This document shows positions 19,743 to 29,569 of a DNA stretch of 64,000 bases, piece by piece (the stretch's first letter is position 1; the number at the start of each line of letters is the position of its first letter). The DNA comes from Alphaproteobacteria bacterium. Lineage in GTDB: Bacteria > Pseudomonadota > Alphaproteobacteria > Micropepsales > Micropepsaceae. The stretch spans positions 62,001 to 126,000 of the forward strand of contig JAGWMG010000009.1 in assembly GCA_028871795.1 (NCBI GenBank), read 5' to 3'. The notes beneath the pieces were generated by a model. The model had not been told where the DNA came from and did not search any database. It saw only the letters and a list, made by a program, of their open reading frames with translations. The position numbers and the translations under genes were made by a program.

Positions 19743-20213
19743 TTACACTCCAAGGTGGTCTCTGAACGAGCCAAGCGAGATGCGCCACCAGCCGGCGACA
19801 TGCTGAAGCGTTGCGTACTCTGGGAACCCGTGACGCGCGACATGCTCCTGCGGAATAGTGTCCCAGGCCCGGTGTTCGATCGATATGCGTGTCTCGTCGC
19901 CGGCGGATTCAAAACGCACTTCGACCTCCGTTGATTGTTCCGGCCTGAAGGTCGCCTGTCGCCATTTGAAGACGAGGCGCTTGCCGGGTTCCCAAACCGA
20001 AATGCGTCCGATCTCGAATTCCCGGTCCCCTTGGAGTGTTGTGAATAGGCGTCCGCCGACGCCCGGTTCGAAGGCCAGTTTGCCGTCGCCGCGCGGTGTT
20101 ATTTGAAAGAGGCCGCCTGGCTGCCACCACAATGCGATTTCCTGCGTGAACGCTTCGAAGGCCCGCAGAGGATCAGCCGGTACCCGTAACGAAACATAGA
20201 CCTTCGATGTCAT
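19743..20213 (-). CDS. SRPBCC (AHSA1-like) domain protein
   Basis: 156 residues beginning MTSKVYVSLRVPADPLRAFE, the start of a START/Bet v1-like fold, with FKWRQATFRPEQSTEVEVRF and the C-terminal helix ending WRISLGSFRDHLG. Such proteins bind hydrophobic ligands; many are encoded with an ArsR regulator and a VOC protein, as here. The ATGA at 20210-20213 overlaps the arsR stop, so the three genes form one coupled operon. The ligand is unknown. Confidence 0.85.
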   Translation of the reverse strand: MTSKVYVSLRVPADPLRAFEAFTQEIALWWQPGGLFQITPRGDGKLAFEPGVGGRLFTTLQGDREFEIGRISVWEPGKRLVFKWRQATFRPEQSTEVEVRFESAGDETRISIEHRAWDTIPQEHVARHGFPEYATLQHVAGWWRISLGSFRDHLGV

Positions 20214-20542
20214 TTCCTGGTCTTTTGCAGATGACTCCGGAATGCCGCGAGTTGGCACGTCCACAGTCTTTCGGTCTCTTCAAGCCACGTTTTCAGATCG
20301 GCCATCGGTTTGTCGCTCAAGCGATATATGCGAACACGCGAGTCGAACGCATCGCGGTCTTCTTCGACAAGCCCGCTCGTGCGCAGAGTCTTCAAGTGGC
20401 GGCTCATGGCAGGAAAGGAAATTTGCGTCGCTTCGGCGAGTTCACCCGCGCGCCGAGGCCGTTCGCGCAGCAGATCGACGACGCGTCTGCGATGGGGATC
20501 GGCGAGCGCCGCGAGCGTGCGGTCCAGCTTGTAGGTACTCAC
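20210..20542 (-). CDS. ArsR-family transcriptional regulator
   Basis: Winged-helix regulator of 110 residues. I start at the GTG at 20542, whose GTGA overlaps the VOC stop; the open frame upstream only shadows the VOC gene. The helix-turn-helix is visible as ADPHRRRVVDLLRERPRRAG followed by ELAEATQISFPAMSRHLKTL, then the wing LVEEDRDAFDSRVRIYRL. There is no ArsR-type CxC metal site, which fits the metal-independent subgroup found with SRPBCC partners. It probably represses its own operon through the palindrome at 21026-21039. Confidence 0.88.
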   Translation of the reverse strand: MSTYKLDRTLAALADPHRRRVVDLLRERPRRAGELAEATQISFPAMSRHLKTLRTSGLVEEDRDAFDSRVRIYRLSDKPMADLKTWLEETERLWTCQLAAFRSHLQKTRK

Positions 20543-21003
20543 GTCAGATTCTTGAATTTGAGGCCGCTCGCCTTCTCCATTTCCTCGTTGGAAACATGCT
20601 TGATCGGTTGCGAGAAGGTCCAGTGATGGCCCTCGAGATCGGCGGCGATGTAGCTCCGTTCGCCGTAAAATTGATCGGCGGGCTCCATTACGATAATCGC
20701 ACCAGCCTGCCGCGCCCGGGCGCAATGCGCATCGAGGTCGCGATCGACACGCACATGAACGCGCTGGGTGTTCTTGCCGCCCAACGACGCCGGGCTCTTG
20801 GTCCAATCAGCCCATTCGCTACCAATCATGACGACGCCGTCACCAAAGCTCATCTCGGCATGCGCGATGTTGCCGTTGGCGTCAGTCAGCACTTCACTCG
20901 CGTCAAATCCAAATGCGCTTTGCAGCCATTTGAGCGCCATGCGATTGTCCTTATAGACGAGCGAGGGAATGAACGACGGACGGCGGGGTGCTGCAGTAGC
21001 CAT
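20539..21003 (-). CDS. VOC/glyoxalase-like (PhnB-type) protein
   Basis: 154 residues of the vicinal-oxygen-chelate fold, with paired beta-alpha-beta modules: SLVYKDNRMALKWLQSAFGF near the N-terminus, EMSFGDGVVMIGSEW, and RSYIAADLEGHHWTFSQP near residue 125. Similar proteins bind or modify small organic compounds or antibiotics. It is the first gene of the VOC-arsR-SRPBCC operon. Confidence 0.85.
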   Translation of the reverse strand: MATAAPRRPSFIPSLVYKDNRMALKWLQSAFGFDASEVLTDANGNIAHAEMSFGDGVVMIGSEWADWTKSPASLGGKNTQRVHVRVDRDLDAHCARARQAGAIIVMEPADQFYGERSYIAADLEGHHWTFSQPIKHVSNEEMEKASGLKFKNLT

Positions 21004-21025
21004 TTGAAACTCCTATTTAATTGTC

Positions 21026-21067
21026 ATATTGCACAATATTTAACACGATAAGCAAATATATTGTCAA
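21026..21067 (-). promoter_or_regulatory. Promoter and palindromic operator of the VOC-arsR-SRPBCC operon
   Basis: Minus-strand TTGACA (21067-21062), then TTAAAT (21043-21038) after 18 bases. The perfect palindrome ATATTGCACAATAT (21026-21039) touches the -10 and covers the expected start of transcription, the right place for an ArsR-type repressor. The region is AT-rich against the local background. Confidence 0.6.
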
Positions 21068-21183
21068 GGCACTCCCAGCCTCAAAACGAAAATCGACATA
21101 GCATGGCTGCATCGCAGGCGGAGCAGAAAACCGCCTGCATCGGGCCGGTAGCGGACGTTGCCGGTTCGGCGTCAGCCGTCGCC

Positions 21184-21846
21184 TCACCCCCCGACGACCT
21201 GCGCGATGACGAAGCCGTCGTAGCCTTTGACTCCGACGGTTTGCAGGACGGTGGCTGAGACCCGCGGCTCGGCGGCGATGGTGTCCACGAGCCGGCGCGT
21301 GCCCGTCACGCCCGCGTCGGTGCTATTCGCGTCGATCACATTTCCGTCGCGCACGACATTGTCCACCACGATCACGCTGCCGCGCCGCGAAAGGTTCAGT
21401 GCCCAGCGGAAATAGTCCGCGTTGGACGTCTTGTCGGCGTCGATGAAGAAGAAGTCGAAGGTGCCGGAAAGCCTGGGCAGCGTGTCGAGCGCGCGCCCGA
21501 CCATCACTTCGACGACATCCGCCAGACCAGCGCCTGCGATGTTGGCGCGCGCCACTTCGGCGTGTTTCGGGTCGACTTCCAGCGTGATCAGCTTGCCGCC
21601 GGGCGGCAGCGCGCGGGCGAGCCAGATGGTGCTGTAGCCGCCCAGCGTACCGATCTCCAATATTCTTCTGGCTCCCCGCATACGGGCCAACAGGTGGAGC
21701 AGCTTGCCCTGGTTCGGGGCCACGGCGATGTCCGGCAGGCCGGCTTCCCGGCACGCCTGCGCGGCAGCATCGAGCGCGGCGTCGGGCGCCAGCAGCAAGT
21801 CCGCGAAATAACGATCGACGTCGCACCACAGTTCTTTCGTCATCAA
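21184..21846 (-). CDS. SAM-dependent O-methyltransferase (CCoAOMT-like)
   Basis: 220 residues of the class I methyltransferase fold: the SAM loop ILEIGTLGGYSTIWLARAL near residues 60-80, LITLEVDPKHAEVARANI, and the metal/catalytic Asp in FDFFFIDADKTSNADYF, followed by IVVDNVVRDGNV. This is the pattern of cation-dependent catechol O-methyltransferases such as the caffeoyl-CoA family. The acceptor is unknown. It stands alone between two minus-strand units. Confidence 0.88.
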   Translation of the reverse strand: MMTKELWCDVDRYFADLLLAPDAALDAAAQACREAGLPDIAVAPNQGKLLHLLARMRGARRILEIGTLGGYSTIWLARALPPGGKLITLEVDPKHAEVARANIAGAGLADVVEVMVGRALDTLPRLSGTFDFFFIDADKTSNADYFRWALNLSRRGSVIVVDNVVRDGNVIDANSTDAGVTGTRRLVDTIAAEPRVSATVLQTVGVKGYDGFVIAQVVGG

Positions 21847-21923
21847 AGCGTGCTCCCGGTCTTTCCGTCACGAACCGAAGATAGGCACGACAACCGGCGT
21901 TGCCAACCCTGCGGCGTGCGAGG

Positions 21924-23393
21924 TCATTCCGGCAAAAGGTCGCCCAATTGCGTGCGCAGCGGAGCGAGATGCTTTTCGTAATGCCGCCAGCGGCCGGAAG
22001 ACCGGCGATAGAGCGGCTCGCGCACCTGCCAGACGCTCGCCGTCTTGACGGTGTTTTTCGCGCGATGGAACGACAGGCAGGCGTCGTCCCAGTCCAATCC
22101 GCAGAATGCCAGCAGCCGTTCCACGGCCGGTCTCGGTTCGCCGACGAAAGCGTCGTAGTCGAAATCGAGAATGTCCGCCCCGAAGCATGATTTCCAATGC
22201 GCCATCAGGCGGCGGTACTGCCGGTAACAATGCGCCGTATCCGCCAGGTCGAGCGCGTAACCCATGCTGTGGTCGAGATGCAGAAAATAGATCGACAGGC
22301 AATTGTCCAGCGGATGGCGCGTGGTGTGGACGATCTTGGCATCCGGAAACAGGCTTTTGATGAGACCGATGTACAGGTAATTGTCCGGACGTTTGTCCGT
22401 GACAAGATCGGCGCCCGGGAACAACGCGGCAATCCTGTCGCGATAGCGCGCGGCCAGCCCGTCGAGCGTCGCCGGCGCCATTTGCTTCATCGCAACGGGA
22501 AACGGCGCCAGCTCGGACTGCACGCAACCGGGCAGGAAATCGATCTCGCCGCCCGCCGTCACGCGCGGATGGCTTGCCAGGACCTGTTCGACGAGCGTGG
22601 AACCCGACCGAAACATGCCACAGATGAAGACCGGCGGCCGCGAGCTCGTGGATGCGGCGCCTCCAATTCCTCCGTGCGCAAAAGTCTCGACCAGTTGATC
22701 GACGTATTCTTCTTGCTGCCGCCGGTCATAGAGCGCGCCGCGGGTAACGGCGGATTCGCGGCTGTAACGGTTTGCCGAAACGTAAGTGTTGAACGCGTCG
22801 TCATAGGCCCCGCAACCGTCCAGCAGCTTGCCGAGAGCGAAAGTCAGACTCGCTCTGTCGGCGGCGTTGGCACCACCCATGGCGATCGTTTGTTTCAACC
22901 TTGCGATCAAGGGATCGGACGGTCCGGCAACAGTCTTCAGGTTCGCATAGCGCGCCAGCGCCACGTAACTGCGCGGATCGAGCTTCAGAATCCGCTCGTA
23001 AACAGCGAGAGCCTCGTCTCGCCGGCCGCGGTCTTCGTGAAGATTGCCGAGATTGAGGAGCGCGGGGAGATAATTCGGATTCAGCGCCAGCGCGGCCAGA
23101 TACTCCCGTTCCGCGGCGTCGTCCCGGCGCAGATGGTCCGCATAGATGACGCCGCAATTCAAGTGGACTTCTTCCGGCCGCGATACACCGCGCTTCAGAG
23201 CCTGCCCGTAGGACGCAAGGGCCGCGTCGAAGCGGCCCGACAAGCGTTGCAGAAGTGCGAGATTGTACCAGCTATCCGGCAAGTCCGGCCGGCGCGCCAG
23301 CAACCGCTCGTAGACGGCTTCGGCCTCGGCAAGCTTGCCCGCTTCACGCAACTCCGCTGCTTGGCGCAGCATCACATCGAGGTTTTCGCTCAC
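21924..23393 (-). CDS. TPR-repeat sulfotransferase
   Basis: 489 residues in two halves. Residues 1-240 are tetratricopeptide repeats (PDLPDSWYNLALLQRLSG, PNYLPALLNLGNLHEDRG). From about residue 250 there is a sulfotransferase domain with the PAPS 5'-phosphosulfate loop FICGMFRSGSTLVEQVLASH and the 3'-phosphate segment KIVHTTRHPLDNCLSIYF. Proteins of this design probably sulfate cell-surface or secreted targets, but no substrate can be inferred. M1 is a GTG; an ATG seven codons later is an alternative. Confidence 0.87.
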   Translation of the reverse strand: MSENLDVMLRQAAELREAGKLAEAEAVYERLLARRPDLPDSWYNLALLQRLSGRFDAALASYGQALKRGVSRPEEVHLNCGVIYADHLRRDDAAEREYLAALALNPNYLPALLNLGNLHEDRGRRDEALAVYERILKLDPRSYVALARYANLKTVAGPSDPLIARLKQTIAMGGANAADRASLTFALGKLLDGCGAYDDAFNTYVSANRYSRESAVTRGALYDRRQQEEYVDQLVETFAHGGIGGAASTSSRPPVFICGMFRSGSTLVEQVLASHPRVTAGGEIDFLPGCVQSELAPFPVAMKQMAPATLDGLAARYRDRIAALFPGADLVTDKRPDNYLYIGLIKSLFPDAKIVHTTRHPLDNCLSIYFLHLDHSMGYALDLADTAHCYRQYRRLMAHWKSCFGADILDFDYDAFVGEPRPAVERLLAFCGLDWDDACLSFHRAKNTVKTASVWQVREPLYRRSSGRWRHYEKHLAPLRTQLGDLLPE

Positions 23394-23418
23394 GGCCTTG
23401 CCGGCTTTGTGCCGCCCA

Positions 23419-24132
23419 TCATGTCCGGTTCACCAGCTCTTTGCCGTCGATCAACCGACCTTCGTGCAGGACCAGCGCGCGGTCCATTTTCGCGGCAAGC
23501 TGAAGGTTGTGCGTTGCCACCAGCGCCGCCAGCCCTTCGGCGCGCACGATAGCGAGGAGCGCTTCGAACACGCCCGCCGCAGTGCGCTGGTCGAGATTGC
23601 CGGTGGGCTCGTCGGCGAGCAGAAGCCGCGGCCCGTTCGCCAGCGCGCGCGCGATCGCCACGCGCTGCTGCTCGCCGCCCGAAAGCTGCGATGGACGGTG
23701 CGTCATGCGATTCTCCAGCCCCATCATGGCCAGCAGCCGCCGGGCTTCATCCTCGGCGTCCTTGCGGCGCTTTCCGGAAATGAGCTGCGGAATCATGATG
23801 TTTTCGAGTGCCGTGAATTCCGGCAGCAAATGGTGAGCCTGATAAACGAAGCCGATCGTATCGCGGCGGATGCGTGTGCGCTCGGCGTCGGAGAGCGACG
23901 AGGCGGCGGCGCCGGCAATCACGATTTCGCCCGCACTCGGCGCTTCCAGCAGGCCCGCCATGTGCAGCAGCGAGGATTTTCCCGCGCCCGACGGCCCCAC
24001 CAGCGCCACCAGCTCGCCCGCCGCCAAAGCCACATTCACGTCGCGGAAGACCTCGAGCTGGCCTTCGCCTTGCGGGTAGCGGCGGGCCACGGCGTCCAGG
24101 CGCAAGACGGCGGCGGCGAAGGCGTCATTCAT
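23419..24132 (-). CDS. lolD: Lipoprotein-releasing ABC transporter, ATPase LolD
   Basis: ATPase of the LolCDE complex, which extracts lipoproteins from the inner membrane. 237 residues with Walker [20 protein letters not shown]-loop [12 protein letters not shown], signature [15 protein letters not shown] and Walker [14 protein letters not shown]. It starts eight bases inside the 3' end of the permease gene. Confidence 0.93.
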   Translation of the reverse strand: MNDAFAAAVLRLDAVARRYPQGEGQLEVFRDVNVALAAGELVALVGPSGAGKSSLLHMAGLLEAPSAGEIVIAGAAASSLSDAERTRIRRDTIGFVYQAHHLLPEFTALENIMIPQLISGKRRKDAEDEARRLLAMMGLENRMTHRPSQLSGGEQQRVAIARALANGPRLLLADEPTGNLDQRTAAGVFEALLAIVRAEGLAALVATHNLQLAAKMDRALVLHEGRLIDGKELVNRT

Positions 24133-25387
24133 AACGCAGCGCCTCCACCGGATCGAGGCGCGCGGCGCGCCAGGCGGGATAAAGCGTCGCCAGGAAACTG
24201 AGAGTCAAAGACATCGCCACGACGGTGATGACTTCGCCGGGGTCCATCTCGGCCGGCATGTGGCTCAGGAAATAGATTTCCGGATTGAACAGCGTCGTCC
24301 CCGTAAGCTGGGAAAGGAACACGCGAATCGTCTCGATGTTGGCGCAGAACGCCACGCCGATGCCGAAGCCGAACAGCGTGCCCGCGATGCCGATGCTGAC
24401 GCCCGCGATCATAAAGATGCGCATCACCGCGCCGCGCGTCGCCCCCATGGTGCGCAGGATGGCAATGTCGGACGACTTGTCCTTCACCAGCATGTAGAGA
24501 CCGGAGACGATGTTCAGCGCCGCCACCAGGATGATGAGCGTCAGGATGAGGAACATCACGTTGCGTTCGACCTGGATGGCGTCGAAGAACGTCGATTCCG
24601 TATCGTGCCACGTGTAGACGCGCGCGTACGGTCCGGCGGCGCGTTCGATGGGCGCCGCCATATCGTCTACCTTGTCGGGATCGGCGACCATCGTCTCCAG
24701 GCCGGTGACGGTGTTGTCCATGTTGAAATAGAGCTGCGCCTCGTCGAGCGGCATGAAGACGATGCAGCAATCGTACTTGCTCATGCCGATGTCGAAGGTG
24801 CCGGCGATCCTGTAGGTCTTGATGCGCGGCGTCGTTCCGAACGGCGTGACATTGCCGCGCGCCGCGATCAACGTGATCGTCATGCCGGGGACGAGCCGCA
24901 GGCTGCGCGCCAGCCGCTTGCCGACGATCACGGAATCTCCGTCTTCGTAATGCTCGAGCGCGCCTTCCGATAAAGTGCCGGAGACAACGGTGAACGTCTT
25001 GAGGTCGGCCTCGCGCAGGCCGCGCACCAGCACGCCGGCATTCAAGCCGCGGGCGCTGGCCATCGCCTCCCCGTTCACGATGGGCGCCACGCGCACCACG
25101 CCCGGCACCGCGCGCACGCGTGCGGCAACGCGGTCGTAATCGGGCAGGCCGCCCTCGAGGCCTTGGACGATGATGTGGCCGTCCAGTCCCAGAATCTTCG
25201 ACAGCAACTCGTGACGAAAGCCGTTCATCACCGCCATCACGATGATGAGCGTGGCCACGCCGAGCGCGATGCCGACCAGCGAGATCACCGAAATGACGGA
25301 GATGAAGCTCTCTGCCCGCTTGGCGCGCAGGTAGCGCCAGGCCAGCATCCATTCGAACGGCGCGAACGGCCTCGTATCAGCCCTCAT
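24125..25387 (-). CDS. lolC: Lipoprotein-releasing system permease (LolC/LolE family)
   Basis: Inner-membrane permease partner of LolD. 420 residues from the ATG at 25387: a cytosolic N-terminus [14 protein letters not shown], first membrane span with [19 protein letters not shown]-like sequence, a large periplasmic domain of about 220 residues, then three C-terminal spans of the FtsX fold. Only one permease gene is present, as in alphaproteobacteria that use a single LolC/E-type (LolF-like) protein. It begins 17 bases after the proS stop. Confidence 0.9.
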   Translation of the reverse strand: MRADTRPFAPFEWMLAWRYLRAKRAESFISVISVISLVGIALGVATLIIVMAVMNGFRHELLSKILGLDGHIIVQGLEGGLPDYDRVAARVRAVPGVVRVAPIVNGEAMASARGLNAGVLVRGLREADLKTFTVVSGTLSEGALEHYEDGDSVIVGKRLARSLRLVPGMTITLIAARGNVTPFGTTPRIKTYRIAGTFDIGMSKYDCCIVFMPLDEAQLYFNMDNTVTGLETMVADPDKVDDMAAPIERAAGPYARVYTWHDTESTFFDAIQVERNVMFLILTLIILVAALNIVSGLYMLVKDKSSDIAILRTMGATRGAVMRIFMIAGVSIGIAGTLFGFGIGVAFCANIETIRVFLSQLTGTTLFNPEIYFLSHMPAEMDPGEVITVVAMSLTLSFLATLYPAWRAARLDPVEALRYE

Positions 25388-25403
25388 GCGCTCTTGTCTT
25401 TCG

Positions 25404-26723
25404 TCAGCGCGCAAATCTGTTCACCACCGCTTCCGCCGAGAGTTCTTCCTTGGCGCCGGTCTTGCGGTTCTTGACCTCGACGAGGCCCTTCTCCAGTCCA
25501 CGCGGACCGACGACCACCTGCCAGGGCAGCCCGATCAAATCCATGCCGGCGAATTTGGCGCCGGGCCGCTCCGCCGTGTCGTCGTAGAGTACGTCTTTGC
25601 CTGCTGCCTGCAACTTCGCATAGAGGCCTTCGCAGGCGGCGTCGGTCTTGGCGTCGCCGGTCTTGAGATTGACCAGGCCGATGTCGAACGGTGCCACCGG
25701 CTCCGGCCAGACGATCCCCGCCTCGTCGTGGGACGCCTCGATGATGGCGCCGACCAGCCGCGATACGCCCACACCGTACGAACCGCTCTCCACCGGCACT
25801 TTCTTGCCGTCCGGGCCGGCCACCACCGCCTTCATCGGCTTGGAGTACTTGGTGCCGAAATAGAAGATCTGACCGACCTCGATGCCGCGCGCCGACATGC
25901 GCTTGTCCGCGGGCACCTCCGCCTCGAAACGTGCCGCGTCGTGCACGTCGGAGGTGGCGGCGTAGAGATTGGTCCGCTGGCGCACGATCGGCTCGAGATC
26001 GCCGTCGAAATCCACGTCGGCGGGCGGGACCGGCATCTCCAGCAGGTCCTTGTGGCAGTAGACTTGGCTTTCGCCGGTGTCGGCCAGGACGATGAACTCG
26101 TGGGAAAGATCGCCGCCGATGGGGCCGGTCTCCGCGCGCATCGGAATGGTGACGAGCCCCATGCGCGAAAACGTGCGCAGGTAGGCGACGTACATCCTGT
26201 TGTACGAGCGCCGGGCGCCCGCCGTGTCCAGGTCGAAGGAATAGGCGTCCTTCATCAGAAATTCGCGGCCGCGCATCACCCCAAAGCGCGGGCGGACCTC
26301 GTCGCGGAATTTCCACTGGATATGGTAGAGATTGAGCGGCAGGGATTTGTACGAGCGCACATAGGCGCGGAAGATCTCCGTCACCATGTCCTCGTTGGTG
26401 GGGCCGTAGAGCAGCTCGCGCTCGTGGCGATCCTTGAGGCGCAGCATCTCCGGCCCGTAGGCGTCGTAGCGGCCGGTTTCCTTCCACAACTCCGACGGCT
26501 GCAGCGTCGGCATGAGGATTTCGACGGCGCCGGCCCGGTTCATCTCCTCGCGGACGATCCGTTCGATCTTCTTGAGCACGCGCAAGCCCAGCGGCAGCCA
26601 GGCATAGATGCCCGCCGCCTCCTGGCGGACCAGCCCGGCGCGCAGCATCAGCCGATGGGAGACGATCTGGGCCTCGGCGGGGGTTTCCTTGAGCAGTGGC
26701 AGGAAATAACGGGAAAGGCGCAT
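25404..26723 (-). CDS. proS: Prolyl-tRNA synthetase
   Basis: Class II aminoacyl-tRNA synthetase charging tRNA-Pro. The 439-residue length marks the short alphaproteobacterial type, which lacks the roughly 180-residue editing insertion. Motif 1 lies around [20 protein letters not shown], motif 2 around [20 protein letters not shown], and motif 3 [13 protein letters not shown]. The C-terminal anticodon-binding domain begins near residue 340. Confidence 0.95.
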   Translation of the reverse strand: MRLSRYFLPLLKETPAEAQIVSHRLMLRAGLVRQEAAGIYAWLPLGLRVLKKIERIVREEMNRAGAVEILMPTLQPSELWKETGRYDAYGPEMLRLKDRHERELLYGPTNEDMVTEIFRAYVRSYKSLPLNLYHIQWKFRDEVRPRFGVMRGREFLMKDAYSFDLDTAGARRSYNRMYVAYLRTFSRMGLVTIPMRAETGPIGGDLSHEFIVLADTGESQVYCHKDLLEMPVPPADVDFDGDLEPIVRQRTNLYAATSDVHDAARFEAEVPADKRMSARGIEVGQIFYFGTKYSKPMKAVVAGPDGKKVPVESGSYGVGVSRLVGAIIEASHDEAGIVWPEPVAPFDIGLVNLKTGDAKTDAACEGLYAKLQAAGKDVLYDDTAERPGAKFAGMDLIGLPWQVVVGPRGLEKGLVEVKNRKTGAKEELSAEAVVNRFAR

Positions 26724-26899
26724 GGCGGTTCCAGAGGGCGAAGCGGTCGGATGCCCCCTTCATAAGGAACGCCGCCCTTCGGGGCAATTGCCGTATTACA
26801 GCGGTGATTTACCGCCGGCTCTCCAGTCTGTGAACTGCGGCCCGCTTGACCGGCTGCGTCAGTCTCTCCACCCTTCGGCACCGACGAGGAGAGGCGACC

Positions 26900-27547
26900 A
26901 TGACGGCACCACGGCGTATCATCACCCTGATCGGCTTGGCCTTATTTCTCGTCGTTCCGGAGCTGGGCCTCGCCAAACACCTACCGACGGTGGCGGGCGT
27001 CGATCCGATGTACGTCCAGGAATGGTTCTGGTGGGCGCTGCTCGCCGTCGCGCTGCTCTATGTCCTGGCGGTTGAGCGGCGTTCGCTGACCTCGATCGGC
27101 TTCCGCAGGCCAAGCGGGAAGACCTTCGTTTTCGGTGTTCTCTTCGGCGTCTTGGGTGTGGCCGGCATCGTTGCCATCTATTCCTTGCTCTTCCCCGCGC
27201 TGCATCTGCAGCTGCCCGCGCAGGAGATGGAAAAGCTGCTGCACACGCCGTTCTGGTATCGTTTCTTCCTCGTCACCCGTGCGGCGACGATGGAAGAGAC
27301 GCTGTTCCGCGGCTATGGCATCGAGCGCACAGCCGAGTTGACGGGCAGCCGCTGGCTGGCGGGTGCGGTCACCTGGGTGCTGTTCACGCTGGCCCATCTG
27401 AGTGCCTGGGGCTGGGCGCAACTCATCGTCGCCGGTTACGGCGGGCTGGTTCTGACGGTGCTCTATCTGTGGCGGCGCGATCTGGTCAGCAACATGATCG
27501 CGCATTGGGTCACCGACGGCGCGGGCTTCCTGCTGCCGCACGGATAG
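26900..27547 (+). CDS. CPBP-family intramembrane metalloprotease
   Basis: 215 residues from the ATG at 26900 (GAGGAGAGG upstream), with about six membrane spans. The Abi/CAAX-protease motifs are present: the paired glutamates in TMEETLFRGYG near residue 135, the following Arg, and the histidines in FTLAHLSAWGW and NMIAHWVTDG. Members process prenylated or bacteriocin-type peptides or give self-immunity; the substrate is unknown. It is divergent from proS. Confidence 0.85.
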   Translation: MTAPRRIITLIGLALFLVVPELGLAKHLPTVAGVDPMYVQEWFWWALLAVALLYVLAVERRSLTSIGFRRPSGKTFVFGVLFGVLGVAGIVAIYSLLFPALHLQLPAQEMEKLLHTPFWYRFFLVTRAATMEETLFRGYGIERTAELTGSRWLAGAVTWVLFTLAHLSAWGWAQLIVAGYGGLVLTVLYLWRRDLVSNMIAHWVTDGAGFLLPHG

Positions 27548-27550
27548 GCC

Positions 27551-29191
27551 TCACCGTCCCACCGGCCGCATGGCCTCCAGCGGCACCTGGTAGGGCATGT
27601 CGTCGATCTCCGATTTGATGTCGACCGGCGGCGGCTGGTCGATGCCGGAGCCCTTCGCGTGGCGGTTCAATTCGTCCAGATCGAATCCCATCTGGATGTC
27701 GTAGGTGCGGTCGGGCTGGTTTCTGAGGCGCTGCTCGGCTTCGTACCATTTCCGCTTCGATTTGGAATCCGGGCAGCTTTCGCGTTCGTCGCCGGACGCA
27801 CCCCAGCGCAGCTCGATGCAATGGTAGGGATCGAACGACATGGCGAACAGCCGGTGCATCATGTCGTCGAAGTTCATCGGGACTGGCCGCTTGGCGGAGT
27901 TGAGGTAGGTGATGGTGCACGCCTTCGACTGCTTGTCGTAGGTCTGGCGCAGATCCTTCCGCAGGTCGTAGCCGTCATAGACGATGCGTCCGTCGCGGTG
28001 GACCCACAGCTCGATCATCTCGCCAAGGTCCTTGTAGAACTGCACGAACGCCGCCTTGATGCGCGCGTCGCGCGATGGCGTCGAATAGGTCTCCCATTCG
28101 CCGTCGTCGGAACCGTAGATGTTGTCGGGCAGGCGCGAAGGATGGGGTTTGACGGATATGCCGTCCTTGATGTCGAGATCCACGTACTGCGCGCGGTCGT
28201 TCAGATCGTTGCACAGCGTCTTCATCGTGGTCTTCAATTCGTAGACCGGGCTGAAGTTCATCTTGCCGCCGGACATGGCGATGCGCACGTATTCGTAGAA
28301 GGCGAATTCCTCGCCGTCGTAGAGATACCGCGCCTTTTTCACGTCCTGTTTGGGATTGGGCTCCGTGCCGAGATACTGGACCAGGGAATAATCGGGAATC
28401 TGCTCGTTCTTCGCCATCGTCATGCGGCCGCCGATCAGGTGCCCTTCCGAATCCCTGTGCGCGCCGATCAGCTTGAGCGGCCGCCAGTTCTTGAGCCCGC
28501 CGCCCAGCCGCACCGGGCTTTGGCCGAATTGCGCGCCGTAGACGCTGCGGGTGATGGTGTAATCGGGGTGGGCGTCCATGTAGTAGAGACGCCCGTCGGC
28601 ATCGATTTTGTAAACGATCCCGACGTGCCCGTTGATGTCGTAGACGATCGAGCCCGGCCGGACCGAACCCGGCTGGATGGCCGGCGAGTAGAAATCCGAC
28701 AGCACGCCGCGATGCTCGGCCGCATCGGTGCGATAGGTGCCGGAGAATACCGTGCCGATCACGTCGCGGATGGCGCGCGGTCCGTCGATGCCGCTGCCGC
28801 GATCAACGAGGTCGTGGCGCCCGACCGGGCGATTGGCCGTTTTGGTGAAGCGCAAGTCGCCGCCCGCCCCGCTCACCGCATCGACATAGGAAAACGGCAG
28901 ACCGTTCTTCCAGGCGTAGTAGGCGCGCAGCAGATAGGGCCATTTGGCGCAATCGACGTCGATGTCGAGAAAATGCTGATCGCTGCCGCGGTAGGGATTG
29001 GCGGGATCGCGCAGGCAGCTTTCCGACGAACTGCAATCGCTGGCGCCGATGGCGGCGACGAACCGGCCGAAACCCTCTTCGTCCGCGTCCGACCAATGAT
29101 CCTTGAGGATACGCCACGAACTGGCCGCGTGCGCGCCCGTCAGACTCACGCACAAGATCAAGATCACCGAGGCCAGGACCCGCATATGCAC
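27551..29191 (-). CDS. Secreted protein with NlpC/P60-like N-terminal part, function unknown
   Basis: 546 residues with a clear signal peptide (MHMRVLASVILILCVSLTGA, cleaved after AHA). I see a possible papain-like arrangement: a Cys early in helix-like sequence (DIDVDCAKWPYLLRAYYAWK), and about 130 residues later PGSIVYDINGHVGIVYKI, the His strand typical of NlpC/P60 enzymes. This suggests a periplasmic peptidase or amidase acting on the cell wall. The C-terminal 300 residues match nothing I recognise. It ends three bases after the convergent CPBP stop. Confidence 0.62.
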   Translation of the reverse strand: MHMRVLASVILILCVSLTGAHAASSWRILKDHWSDADEEGFGRFVAAIGASDCSSSESCLRDPANPYRGSDQHFLDIDVDCAKWPYLLRAYYAWKNGLPFSYVDAVSGAGGDLRFTKTANRPVGRHDLVDRGSGIDGPRAIRDVIGTVFSGTYRTDAAEHRGVLSDFYSPAIQPGSVRPGSIVYDINGHVGIVYKIDADGRLYYMDAHPDYTITRSVYGAQFGQSPVRLGGGLKNWRPLKLIGAHRDSEGHLIGGRMTMAKNEQIPDYSLVQYLGTEPNPKQDVKKARYLYDGEEFAFYEYVRIAMSGGKMNFSPVYELKTTMKTLCNDLNDRAQYVDLDIKDGISVKPHPSRLPDNIYGSDDGEWETYSTPSRDARIKAAFVQFYKDLGEMIELWVHRDGRIVYDGYDLRKDLRQTYDKQSKACTITYLNSAKRPVPMNFDDMMHRLFAMSFDPYHCIELRWGASGDERESCPDSKSKRKWYEAEQRLRNQPDRTYDIQMGFDLDELNRHAKGSGIDQPPPVDIKSEIDDMPYQVPLEAMRPVGR

Positions 29192-29221
29192 ACGCTCCGG
29201 GGTGCGCCGCGCGAAGTCAAG

Positions 29222-29569
29222 TTAACGGGGCCTGCGACTGCAGCCTGGCGCGGGTTTGGCCGGTTCCGCTTCCTCTACGACAATTTCCACGCGGCGGCCG
29301 CGGCGGTTTGGCACCAGAATAGGTGTGACGGAAACCCGGCTTAAATCGACGCCGGGCCCGGTGTCCGCAGGGGTAATCGGGTTGCCGGAGGCGTCCACCC
29401 CGCCGACGTAATCCGCTCCGGCAGGATTGGCGCCGCAAGTGTCCGTATTGTCACTTATGACAGCGCTAACTTTCGCCTTCGCCGGGCCGGCTTGTGCGCA
29501 TGGTAACGCAACCAATGGCAACAGAACCAATAAAGTAGTTATTCCAATAACTTCCGGCCTGCTCGCCAT
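29222..29569 (-). CDS. Small secreted protein, unknown function
   Basis: 115 residues from the ATG at 29569: signal peptide MASRPEVIGITTLLVLLPLV then CAQAGPAKAKV. The mature part has two Cys, a Gly/Asp-rich segment (ADYVGGVDASGNPITPADTG) and a basic, Pro-rich tail ending in GCSRRPR. No family recognised. It lies 30 bases before the larger secreted protein and could be co-transcribed with it. Confidence 0.55.
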   Translation of the reverse strand: MASRPEVIGITTLLVLLPLVALPCAQAGPAKAKVSAVISDNTDTCGANPAGADYVGGVDASGNPITPADTGPGVDLSRVSVTPILVPNRRGRRVEIVVEEAEPAKPAPGCSRRPR

